Of a DNA stretch of 6,975 nucleotides, positions 1-5,084 are shown piece by piece. Each line of letters opens with the position of its first letter. Positions within the stretch are counted from its first letter, which is position 1. Under the pieces are notes generated by a model. That model saw only the letters and a program-made list of their open reading frames with translations. It was not told the DNA's origin and made no database searches. The position numbers and the translations under genes were made by a program. This DNA is from Pseudomonadota bacterium (GTDB lineage Bacteria; Pseudomonadota; Alphaproteobacteria; Sphingomonadales; SMXR01). The stretch lies in NCBI GenBank assembly GCA_022568115.1, contig JADFFP010000065.1, forward strand, positions 1 to 6,975. The letters run 5' to 3'.

Positions 1-195
1 TTCCATGAGGTCCATTGGCAAATCGCTGGGAAGACCCTCCAATGTAAACCGGATGGGGGTTGGCTGTGTTTCCGGAACTGAGGGGGTGAGAATATTGGCG
101 AACAAAAACCCGGCCAGGAAAACGTTCAGCCCGAGCGATCCCAAAAGCAGATTGCGCATCCAGTTTTCAGTTTTATTCCGGGGATCATCCGCCAT
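1..195 (-). CDS. Putative periplasmic heavy-metal/stress sensor-like membrane protein, C-terminus cut by window edge
   Basis: Only the first 65 codons are visible; the frame stays open to the window edge. The start ATG (195-193) overlaps the TAA of the anti-sigma gene as TAATG, which suggests translational coupling. Residues about 14-36 form one hydrophobic segment (NLLLGSLGLNVFLAGFLFAN) after a short charged N-terminus. This predicts an inner-membrane anchor with the rest in the periplasm. The segment is followed by a proline-rich stretch and the phrase LEGLPSDLP. Small membrane-anchored proteins of this shape (periplasmic heavy-metal sensor, CnrX/Spy-like) commonly follow an ECF sigma and anti-sigma gene in alphaproteobacteria. 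The assignment rests mainly on that context and the N-terminal layout. The metal-binding or helical sensor part, which would decide it, lies outside the window. Confidence 0.6.
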   Translation of the reverse strand, partial: MADDPRNKTENWMRNLLLGSLGLNVFLAGFLFANILTPSVPETQPTPIRFTLEGLPSDLPMDLME

Positions 196-677
196 TATTT
201 AAACTGCTCCAAATCCTTTTCCAAATCGGGGTTTTCCAGAAGATACCGGCTGGCATCCAGTTGAACCACAATATTATCCGCCGAGGCGCCAGTGGACAGG
301 CCCAGCCAAATTCCAAGGATGCCAGCCATGACAATGCCCAGACCCTGGGGCACCAGTGATTTTGCCGGGAATAACCCCCGTAAAAATTCCTGGAAAGTGG
401 CGGGGGCCGCCTCAACACCAATTGCAGCGGCCCGGGCGGCGTAGGGAATAGTCGCCAGTCTTTTAATAAAGGCCGGGTCGGCCATCTTCGGGGCGGGTGT
501 TTCATCAAGGGCTGCATCAAGCGGGCGGGAAAGCTCGGCAATCTCCATAGCCTTGACATTGCTGCCCAGGAATTTTTCTGCGCTGTCCCGCTCCATCACA
601 GGCCACAGCCCGGGATTTGCACCGTAAGCTTCCACCAGTGAACGGAAGCGCTTTAATGTCATTTTCGTGGTTTTCAT
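195..677 (-). CDS. Probable anti-sigma factor, single-pass membrane protein
   Basis: A 160-residue protein. Near the N-terminus it has the phrase YGANPGLWPVMER (residues 18-30), which resembles a motif I associate with alphaproteobacterial anti-sigma proteins encoded after ECF sigma genes. Residues about 112-130 (GLGIVMAGILGIWLGLSTG) form one transmembrane helix, leaving a roughly 110-residue cytoplasmic part to hold the sigma factor and a short acidic periplasmic tail. The gene begins 16 bases after the sigma stop and runs into the next gene through TAATG, so the three form one operon. The start at 677 is chosen because AGGAGGG lies four bases upstream; an in-frame start at 764 would lie inside the sigma gene and lacks such a site. 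Sigma binding is inferred from position and architecture, not demonstrated. No zinc-binding HxxxCxxC motif is present, so it is not a classic ZAS-type anti-sigma. Confidence 0.75.
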   Translation of the reverse strand: MKTTKMTLKRFRSLVEAYGANPGLWPVMERDSAEKFLGSNVKAMEIAELSRPLDAALDETPAPKMADPAFIKRLATIPYAARAAAIGVEAAPATFQEFLRGLFPAKSLVPQGLGIVMAGILGIWLGLSTGASADNIVVQLDASRYLLENPDLEKDLEQFK

Positions 678-681
678 TCTT

Positions 682-688
682 CCCTCCT
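682..688 (-). promoter_or_regulatory. Ribosome binding site of the anti-sigma gene
   Basis: AGGAGGG on the minus strand lies four bases before the ATG at 677. It decides the start of the anti-sigma gene in favour of 677 over the upstream in-frame start at 764. It overlaps the end of the sigma gene's downstream spacer region, so the two genes are likely read from one transcript. Confidence 0.8.
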
Positions 689-693
689 GCTTT

Positions 694-1359
694 TCAGAAA
701 CCCTGCAGGGTTCCCTCCAGCAGCGTTTTAAGGTTCTTGCGTCCCCGGCAAAGAAGCGATTCAAGCGCCTTAATATTTAACTCCAGTATATCCGCCGCCT
801 GCTGATTTGAAAGCCCCTCGAAATAACACAGGTTTATTGCCGCCCGTTGGCGGCCGGGGATTTTATTCAAGGCCTGGCGAATTGTTCTTTCCCGCTGCTT
901 TTTCGCCAGCCTTTCCGACGGATCTTCCCGCTGATCAACAGTTTCATAATTCTGCGGCAGGGGCAAAGGTGTTTTTTTACGCTTTTTATCAAGACACTGG
1001 TTCATAACAATGCGGTAAAACCAAGTGGTAAATTTTGACCTTGAGGGGTCAAACTTTTCCGCATGTATCCAGAGTTTTGAAAAAGCGTCCTGCACGATGT
1101 CCTCAGCCTCTTGCCGGTTTCCCATCATCCTTTCCGCGAACGACAGGTGCATGTTGATATGCCGTTCCATCAGGACTTGGAAGGCTATTGCGTCGCCCTG
1201 GCCAATCAAGGCCGCCAGGGTTTGATCGCTTTCCTCCGCCAACCGGGAAGCGGCAGATGCATTCCCTGCTGAGGTTTTTGCATCCCGGTCCACGCACCTC
1301 TGCCCTGATTTTTTTACGTTCACTTCAGCGTTTATACACAATGATACGCATAAACGCAC
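694..1359 (-). CDS. ECF-like RNA polymerase sigma factor (sigma-70 family)
   Basis: A 221-residue protein that would direct RNA polymerase to a specific promoter set. Region 2 spans about residues 57-126, with the core-binding/-10 signature AEDIVQDAFSKLW at 85-97 and FTTWFYRIVMNQCLD following. Region 4 spans about 155-212, with IPGRQRAAINLCYFEGLSNQQAADIL and the helix-turn-helix ending in ALESLLCRGRKNL. No region 1 or 3 is visible, as expected for the ECF group. The start is a GTG at 1359 preceded by AAGGGTGG; the first 43 residues precede the conserved part, and a GTG at codon 13 is an alternative. The gene heads an operon with the anti-sigma and sensor genes. An insertion element ends 20 bases upstream (its target duplication 12 bases upstream), so its original promoter region has been displaced, while the start codon and ribosome site are untouched. 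Confidence 0.88.
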   Translation of the reverse strand: MRLCVSLCINAEVNVKKSGQRCVDRDAKTSAGNASAASRLAEESDQTLAALIGQGDAIAFQVLMERHINMHLSFAERMMGNRQEAEDIVQDAFSKLWIHAEKFDPSRSKFTTWFYRIVMNQCLDKKRKKTPLPLPQNYETVDQREDPSERLAKKQRERTIRQALNKIPGRQRAAINLCYFEGLSNQQAADILELNIKALESLLCRGRKNLKTLLEGTLQGF

Positions 1360-1370
1360 TCCACCCTTCG

Positions 1371-1378
1371 TTAATGGG
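1371..1378. repeat. Left target-site duplication of the insertion element
   Basis: TTAATGGG immediately outside the left terminal repeat; an identical copy follows the right terminal repeat at 4013-4020. Eight bases is within the 8-9 bp typical of IS1-family insertion. The copy is unmutated, consistent with a recent insertion. Confidence 0.93.
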
Positions 1379-1400
1379 GGTAGTGTCTCAGTTTGAAATT
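1379..1400 (+). repeat. Left terminal inverted repeat
   Basis: Begins GGTAGTGTCTCAG and is the exact reverse complement of 3991-4012 over 22 bases; similarity stops at 1401. The GG start with TG at positions 6-7 fits IS1-family ends. Confidence 0.95.
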
Positions 1401-1409
1401 AATCCAACC

Positions 1410-1448
1410 TTGACTCTCTGGCAATCATTCACTTATCTATGCTATGCT
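1410..1448 (+). promoter_or_regulatory. Possible promoter for the two small cargo genes
   Basis: TTGACT at 1410-1415 is a good -35 match. Candidate -10 hexamers are TATCTA (1434-1439, 18-base spacer) or the overlapping TATGCT copies at 1438-1443 and 1443-1448, which lie further than usual. The -35 lies in a segment that resembles the transposase promoter at 3073-3091. Only the -35 is convincing. Confidence 0.35.
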
Positions 1449-1473
1449 TACCGCAAAGCATGGAGAAATAGTG

Positions 1474-1674
1474 ATGATTGATTTCCCTAACGATTTGATA
1501 GATTTTTGTAAACAACGGCGTATTAAATATTCAAATGAATTAAAAAGTCTTCACTCCAGTCGAATGAAGTTCGCGATTGGGGGGATTGATACCACAAAAG
1601 ACGAAATTAAAGCCCGTGAAGAAGCCATTGCCAAATTAGATGCTGTTATTAAACAGTTCTCGGAGGCTAAATAA
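1474..1674 (+). CDS. Small charged protein of unknown function, element cargo
   Basis: A 66-residue protein that I do not recognise. The start at 1474 is chosen because GGAGA lies seven bases upstream; an in-frame ATG at 1444 exists but has no comparable site. The N-terminus begins MIDFPNDLIDFCKQRRIKY. Residues about 47-66 are rich in Lys, Glu and Ala (TKDEIKAREEAIAKLDAVIK) and look helical, possibly a short coiled coil. There is no signal peptide or membrane segment, so it is probably cytoplasmic. A hand count at 1501-1560 gives 28% GC, far below the next gene, hinting at a different origin. It is followed two bases later by the KGG-type gene, so the pair is very likely co-translated. It could be a partner or regulator of its neighbour, but nothing in the sequence fixes a function. 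Confidence 0.6.
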   Translation: MIDFPNDLIDFCKQRRIKYSNELKSLHSSRMKFAIGGIDTTKDEIKAREEAIAKLDAVIKQFSEAK

Positions 1675-1676
1675 TT

Positions 1677-1913
1677 ATGCCTAAAGGCCCAAAAGGTCAA
1701 AAGCGCCCCGGCGATGTAATCGGTACAGCCGTTAAGGTCGCCCAGATCGCCACTGGCGAGGTTAATGAGGATAATGAAGACAGCGGCAAAAACAAAGCCG
1801 CCCAGGAATTAGGTCGGCTCGGTGGTAAAGCCCGCGCCGCTAAAATGTCTGCCTATCGCCGTAGAGAGATTGCAAGAAAAGCCGCCGAGGCTAGGTGGAA
1901 AAAGGATAAATAG
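1677..1913 (+). CDS. Small basic KGG-type (histone H1-like) protein, element cargo
   Basis: A 78-residue protein of recognisable type. It has an N-terminal MPKGPKGQKRPGDVIGTAVKV segment, an acidic linker (residues 28-36), and a basic C-terminus with LGRLGGKARAAKMS (45-58) and RREIARKAAEARWKK (62-76). Small bacterial proteins with this GGxKAR...RxxIAxKAAxARW layout are usually annotated as KGG-domain, histone H1-like or RNA-binding proteins, and binding to nucleic acid is plausible from the charge. Their actual role is poorly known. GGAGG near the end of the preceding gene (1662-1666) may serve as its ribosome site. At 60% GC (hand count 1801-1860) it differs strongly from the gene before it. 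Its stop is two bases from the stop of the convergent proteinase gene. Confidence 0.72.
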   Translation: MPKGPKGQKRPGDVIGTAVKVAQIATGEVNEDNEDSGKNKAAQELGRLGGKARAAKMSAYRRREIARKAAEARWKKDK

Positions 1914-1915
1914 CC

Positions 1916-2842
1916 CTACTTCGCGATCGCAATTTGCTGGGCCTTTTGGATATACGCCCGACCGTTTTGATTTTCTATAATTTTGTAGGCATGTGTGGCG
2001 TCAAGAGTGATAATTGACGCATGGTGGACAGTTAAAATCGCCTCTTGGAGGTCTCCATTATCCTCCATTGCAATTACATTGTCCTTCCCGAAAATTTTCT
2101 TAGCCTCCTTTAACCCAATATGCCGACCATGAGAAAAAATTGAACTTTTGTCAGTTAACTTTCCAACGATTTCTTCAATGATGTCCTTTTTCCCATTAAC
2201 TCTCCAAAACATATTTTGGCCGAGAAACCTCGTAGCCATTTTCTTTGACCATTTTAACGTATCCTCACATTCGGTGACAAATCCGGGTTCGATTTGCCTT
2301 AAAATTGGCTCCCATAGCAATGCATTCGCTTGGTCTTCTAAAATATCGTCCCTTATGCGCTCAAATTCTTTTATCCACCCAGTCGCGGACATATTATCAA
2401 ATTGAGGATCAATAGGCCCAATACTTGAATGTTTTCCCATTATTATTTTCGTGCAAGCTAGGGCCATAATCGTACCGCCAGACATGGCTAACTGAGGTAC
2501 AATTGCCCGAACATCCTTTTTGAACATGGGAATAACATAATCAATAAGGGACTCGGTGGCCGCCATATCGCCGCCTGGGGTGTGCAAAATTAGATCAAGA
2601 CCTTTTTTTCGATCTAAACCGAAAATTGCCGACATAAACCCATTTTTATCGGAATCGGAAATCCCCAAATCAATTCCGGAGTCGTAATCATAGTGGGGCT
2701 TTTGAAGCCACCCCGAATAATAAATAATAACGTTTCTATCGCCGTTTACTTGGCAAAGATCTTGTAGGGCAGAACGCCGAACGATATCGTATGTGCTACC
2801 AGCGGCATGAATTCTTTCAAGGATGTCATTCCATGCTGGCAT
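1916..2842 (-). CDS. SDH-family Clp-fold serine proteinase (SppA/ClpP-like), element cargo
   Basis: A 308-residue protein of the SDH-type serine proteinase family, which has the ClpP/crotonase fold and is related to SppA. Recognisable blocks in order are NVIIYYSGWLQKP (37-49), NGFMSAIFGLDR (67-78), the LILHTPGGDMAATES oxyanion-loop region (84-98), and PQLAMSGGTIMALAC (116-130) with Ser121 as the likely nucleophile. SSIGPIDPQFDNMSATG (139-155) follows. The blocks are intact and the length fits the family, so it is probably an active cytoplasmic peptidase. There is no signal peptide or transmembrane helix, unlike true SppA. Start is ATG 2842, seven bases after the stop of a 55-aa gene; its own ribosome site is weak, so translational coupling is likely. 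GC is low (37% and 42% in two hand-counted lines). The natural substrate is unknown, and being on a mobile element makes it unusual cargo. Confidence 0.88.
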   Translation of the reverse strand: MPAWNDILERIHAAGSTYDIVRRSALQDLCQVNGDRNVIIYYSGWLQKPHYDYDSGIDLGISDSDKNGFMSAIFGLDRKKGLDLILHTPGGDMAATESLIDYVIPMFKKDVRAIVPQLAMSGGTIMALACTKIIMGKHSSIGPIDPQFDNMSATGWIKEFERIRDDILEDQANALLWEPILRQIEPGFVTECEDTLKWSKKMATRFLGQNMFWRVNGKKDIIEEIVGKLTDKSSIFSHGRHIGLKEAKKIFGKDNVIAMEDNGDLQEAILTVHHASIITLDATHAYKIIENQNGRAYIQKAQQIAIAK

Positions 2843-2849
2843 TCATGGT

Positions 2850-3017
2850 TTAGCCTGTATGACAAGCAGGAACGCTTTCATACCTTGCTTCACGCCGTTT
2901 TTTTGAAATATAGACAAACCTATCACGGGTATTATCTTGTTCGCCGAAAACCGGCGAAAGCTCACGTAACTCTCGCTCAAGTTTGGAAATTCTTTTGGGA
3001 CTCTTGCGCTTTTTCAT
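2850..3017 (-). CDS. Small basic protein of unknown function upstream of the proteinase gene
   Basis: A 55-residue reading frame that begins MKKRKSPKRISKLERELREL and ends VPACHTG. The start at 3017 is supported by AAAGGAG nine bases upstream, the best ribosome site in the element. It stops at TAA 2850-2852, seven bases before the proteinase ATG, so the two form a tight operon. The N-terminal half is Lys/Arg/Glu-rich and looks helical; the middle has DNTRDRFVYISKKRREARY. No membrane segment is visible. I do not recognise a family. It may be a partner, inhibitor or substrate of the proteinase, or a leader peptide coupling its translation; the tight spacing is the only evidence. A 7-bp hairpin lies inside it (2940-2958). 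Confidence 0.6.
   Translation of the reverse strand: MKKRKSPKRISKLERELRELSPVFGEQDNTRDRFVYISKKRREARYESVPACHTG
2940..2958. repeat. Perfect 7-bp hairpin inside the 55-aa gene
   Basis: TTCGCCG (2940-2946) and CGGCGAA (2952-2958) are exact reverse complements around a five-base loop AAAAC. No T-run follows on either strand, so it is not an intrinsic terminator. It could form in the mRNA of the 55-aa gene upstream of the proteinase gene, but could also be chance. Confidence 0.45.
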
Positions 3018-3026
3018 CAGAATTAT

Positions 3027-3033
3027 CTCCTTT
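3027..3033 (-). promoter_or_regulatory. Ribosome binding site of the 55-aa gene
   Basis: AAAGGAG on the minus strand, nine bases before ATG 3017. It is the main evidence that this short frame is translated. Confidence 0.7.
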
Positions 3034-3086
3034 GATCTGTATGTATTAAAATATTTAAGAAATCAATGTTTATTTGAATATTAACC

Positions 3087-3115
3087 TTGACGCTAAGCAT
3101 AATAGTTCATATATT
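3087..3115 (+). promoter_or_regulatory. Transposase promoter, probably giving a leaderless mRNA
   Basis: TTGACG (3087-3092) and TATATT (3110-3115) are separated by exactly 17 bases, a strong sigma-70-type match. Transcription would start near 3121-3123, on or next to the ATG at 3122. The message would have almost no 5' leader, which would help keep transposase levels low. Confidence 0.7.
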
Positions 3116-3121
3116 AAGGGT

Positions 3122-4003
3122 ATGAGAAAGTTACCCTTACATAAGCGTGTTCAAATCCTTTCCATGCTGGTCGAGGGTTCTTCCATGCGGTCAATTAGCC
3201 GCGTGATTGGCTGTTCAATTAACACTGTAACCAAACTGCTCATTGGTGCTGGTGAAGCCTGTGCCGCCTACCATGACGAACATGTGCGTAATGTCAGCGC
3301 CGCCCGTGTCCAGTGCGATGAAATCTGGAGTTTTTGCTACGCTAAAGAGGCCAATGTGCGCCTCGCCAAGGCCGCGCCCCTTGAGTCCGGCGATGTCTGG
3401 ACGTGGACAGCGCTCGATGCTGATAGCAAACTGATTATTTCATACCTGGTCGGAGATCGTGACGCCTATAGCGCTTTTGAGTTTATGAAAGACCTTAAAT
3501 CCCGGCTCGCCACCCGCGTCCAGTTAACCACGGACGGCCACCATCCTTATGTGGAAGCGGTGAAGGAAGCGTTTGGCAAACAAGTGGATTTCGCCCAAAT
3601 TGTAAAAATATACAGCAAATTGCAAAAGGGGCCGGGTGTCCGTTCAAGGCCGACAGTGTGTGTCGGGGCAAAGAAAGCCAAACGCATCGGCTACCCCGAC
3701 CACGCCCATATCGCAACATCATTCGTAGAGAGACAAAATTTAAATATCAGAATGGGGAACCGGCGGTTCACGCGCCTAACCAATGCTTTCAGCAAGCGCC
3801 TCCACAACCATGTGCATATGCTTTCACTTTACTTCCTGCACTACAATTTTTGCCGGATACATGGCACCCTCAAAGTTTCCCCCGCTATGGCGGCTGGTGT
3901 ATCTGATATCTTGTATGATATGGAATGGATTGTGGGCCTAATAGATGTCCGCGCATCGAAACCTGGACGGCCCAAGCATTACAAGAAAAGAATTTCAAAC
4001 TGA
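3122..4003 (+). CDS. IS1-family-like DDE transposase (single ORF)
   Basis: A 293-residue transposase that would cut at the terminal repeats and insert the element, generating the 8-bp duplication. An N-terminal helix-turn-helix lies at about residues 18-43 (VEGSSMRSISRVIGCSINTV). The catalytic triad is visible: Asp66 in VQCDEIWSF, Asp138 in LTTDGHHPY, Glu203 in TSFVERQN, with a basic helix NIRMGNRRFTRLTNAFSK after the Glu. The layout matches single-ORF IS1-family transposases, which need no programmed frameshift unlike classical IS1. Start at ATG 3122 is favoured because MRKLPLHKRV aligns with the usual N-terminus; a TTG at 3074 would add 16 residues upstream of the promoter's expected start point. 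The TGA lies inside the right terminal repeat, so the last codons double as transposon end. No disruption is visible; it is probably functional. Confidence 0.9.
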   Translation: MRKLPLHKRVQILSMLVEGSSMRSISRVIGCSINTVTKLLIGAGEACAAYHDEHVRNVSAARVQCDEIWSFCYAKEANVRLAKAAPLESGDVWTWTALDADSKLIISYLVGDRDAYSAFEFMKDLKSRLATRVQLTTDGHHPYVEAVKEAFGKQVDFAQIVKIYSKLQKGPGVRSRPTVCVGAKKAKRIGYPDHAHIATSFVERQNLNIRMGNRRFTRLTNAFSKRLHNHVHMLSLYFLHYNFCRIHGTLKVSPAMAAGVSDILYDMEWIVGLIDVRASKPGRPKHYKKRISN

Positions 4004-4012
4004 GACACTACC
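3991..4012 (-). repeat. Right terminal inverted repeat
   Basis: Exact reverse complement of 1379-1400 over 22 bases, ending in CACTACC. It overlaps the last codons and stop of the transposase gene. Confidence 0.95.
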
Positions 4013-4020
4013 TTAATGGG
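4013..4020. repeat. Right target-site duplication
   Basis: TTAATGGG, identical to 1371-1378. From here to the korB stop (4056) is 35 bases without a gene or a recognisable terminator hairpin. Confidence 0.93.
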
Positions 4021-4055
4021 TGTGAAAAGTTAAGGATTACAAGGCGTTATTAAGT

Positions 4056-5084
4056 TCAGGCTCTAACTTCCCAGGTTCGTCCCTGGCGCATCAGGCGATC
4101 CAGGCTGGCGCCCGGCTTTTTCTTGATAATCGCGGCAATTTGTTTGGTGACCGAGGTCTCAAACGATTCCGCCGGCTGGCAAAACAAAACCCCAAGAACG
4201 ACAGGAAAATCCGGTGGAGCTGTATTGACCAGCATTTGGGCCAAAATCGGGTTGGTTTCGTTGTGGACCAGAACATCATCGATTGTTTTCCCGTCCTGGC
4301 CAACCGTAATGACCTCCAGGGCCAACTTGTCACGGTTGAGAATAAGGCCCTTTTCGCGTTCCTTGCCAAACAGCAGAGGTTCCCCATGGATGGCATGTAG
4401 TTGCAAATCAGCGGCCGCCTCGCGGTTGGTAAATTCACCAAACACCGCGTCATTAAAGACGATGCAATTTTGGAAAATCTCAACAAAACTGGCGCCCTTG
4501 TGTTCTTTAGCCCGCTTGAAAACGGTTGGCATATGCTTTTGATCGGTATCGATGGTGCGGGCGACAAAGCGGGCGCCGGATCCGAGTGCGAAAGAGCAGG
4601 GCGAAACCGGCCGCTCGATTGAACCAAAGGGGCTCGACGGGGACCGCGTTCCCAGGTGGGATGTCGGCGAATACTGACCCTTGGTCAGGCCGTAAATTTC
4701 ATTGTTGAACAAGAGAATGTTCAAATCCACATTGCGGCGCAGTGTGTGCAGCATATGGTTGCCGCCGATCGAAAGTCCGTCTCCATCCCCGGTCACAACC
4801 CAGATATCCAAATCAGGGTTAGCCAGCTTCAATCCGGTCGCTACCGACGGCGCCCGGCCATGAATGGTGTGAAACCCGTAAGTCGCCATGTAATAGGGAA
4901 AACGCGATGAACAGCCAATGCCGGAAACAAAAACTGTGTTTTCCGGCCGGGTATCGAATTCCGGAAGGGTTCGTTGCAGACATTTCAGGATGGCGTAATC
5001 TCCGCAACCCGGACACCAGCGCACTTCCTGGTCCGAAGCGAAGTCTTTGGCGGTCAGCTTTTCCGGGGAAACATGCTCTGTCAT
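4056..5084 (-). CDS. korB: 2-oxoacid:ferredoxin oxidoreductase, beta subunit (KorB type)
   Basis: A 342-residue beta subunit of a 2-oxoacid:ferredoxin oxidoreductase, which binds thiamine diphosphate and an iron-sulfur cluster and passes electrons from the CoA-dependent decarboxylation of a 2-oxoacid to ferredoxin. WCPGCGDYAIL (23-33) gives Cys24 and Cys27; Cys58 in SGIGCSSRFPYY and Cys207 in IFQNCIVFND complete four candidate 4Fe-4S ligands, with spacing like that of structurally known archaeal relatives. The thiamine-diphosphate motif is TGDGDGLSIGGNH (98-110) through NNEIYGLTKGQYSPTS (127-142). The length is normal and the protein looks complete. It begins at ATG 5084, overlapping the korA stop as ATGA with GGGAGGAG just upstream, so the subunits are translationally coupled. 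2-Oxoglutarate is the most likely substrate, but specificity cannot be settled by reading. The gene now ends 44 bases from the insertion element. Confidence 0.9.
   Translation of the reverse strand: MTEHVSPEKLTAKDFASDQEVRWCPGCGDYAILKCLQRTLPEFDTRPENTVFVSGIGCSSRFPYYMATYGFHTIHGRAPSVATGLKLANPDLDIWVVTGDGDGLSIGGNHMLHTLRRNVDLNILLFNNEIYGLTKGQYSPTSHLGTRSPSSPFGSIERPVSPCSFALGSGARFVARTIDTDQKHMPTVFKRAKEHKGASFVEIFQNCIVFNDAVFGEFTNREAAADLQLHAIHGEPLLFGKEREKGLILNRDKLALEVITVGQDGKTIDDVLVHNETNPILAQMLVNTAPPDFPVVLGVLFCQPAESFETSVTKQIAAIIKKKPGASLDRLMRQGRTWEVRA

Larger units (their letters stand above)
3018..3121. promoter_or_regulatory. Divergent AT-rich intergenic region between proteinase operon and transposase
   Basis: This gap separates the minus-strand operon (55-aa gene and proteinase) from the plus-strand transposase and must hold promoters for both. 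The plus-strand promoter is clear (3087-3115). On the minus strand, TTGATT (3066-3061) with CATACA 17 bases on is a weak candidate, but it would start transcription right at the ribosome site. An imperfect palindrome around TTAAAATATTTAA (3045-3057) could be an operator; this is a guess from symmetry. Confidence 0.45.
1379..4012. mobile_element. IS1-family-like transporter insertion element carrying cargo genes (2634 bp)
   Basis: The boundaries come directly from the sequence: 22-bp perfect inverted repeats at 1379-1400 and 3991-4012, flanked by identical TTAATGGG copies. The ends read GGTAGTG, fitting the GGnnnTG terminus described for the IS1 family, and the encoded DDE transposase fits the single-ORF branch of that family. 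A minimal member would be near 1 kb; the extra ~1.6 kb lies between the left repeat and the transposase promoter and holds four cargo genes. These are a 66-aa and a 78-aa gene on the plus strand, and a 55-aa gene with a Clp-fold serine proteinase gene on the minus strand. Hand-counted 60-base lines show uneven composition: 28% GC at 1501-1560, 60% at 1801-1860, 37% at 2101-2160, 53% at 3301-3360. Transposase, repeats and duplications are all intact, so the element may be active. The cargo's role is unknown. Confidence 0.92.

Noticed and set aside
678..764. Longer N-terminus for the anti-sigma protein starting at 764
   Set aside because: It would lie inside the sigma gene and lacks a good ribosome site, whereas ATG 677 has AGGAGGG four bases upstream.
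1369..1380. A longer target duplication or shifted element edge using the run of G at 1376-1380
   Set aside because: Only the split TTAATGGG / GGTAGTG gives both identical duplications and matching inverted repeats; shifting the edge breaks one or the other.
2807..3049. Plus-strand frame of 80 codons across the proteinase start and the 55-aa gene
   Set aside because: No ribosome site or recognisable protein; the minus-strand 55-aa frame here has a strong ribosome site and operon spacing.
4013..4055. Possible terminator between korB and the element
   Set aside because: No inverted repeat followed by a T-run is visible on either strand in these 43 bases.
4091..4627. Minus-strand frame of 178 codons inside korB, and several plus-strand frames at 4123-4910
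   Set aside because: Out-of-frame shadows of korB, whose own frame has all the expected motifs.
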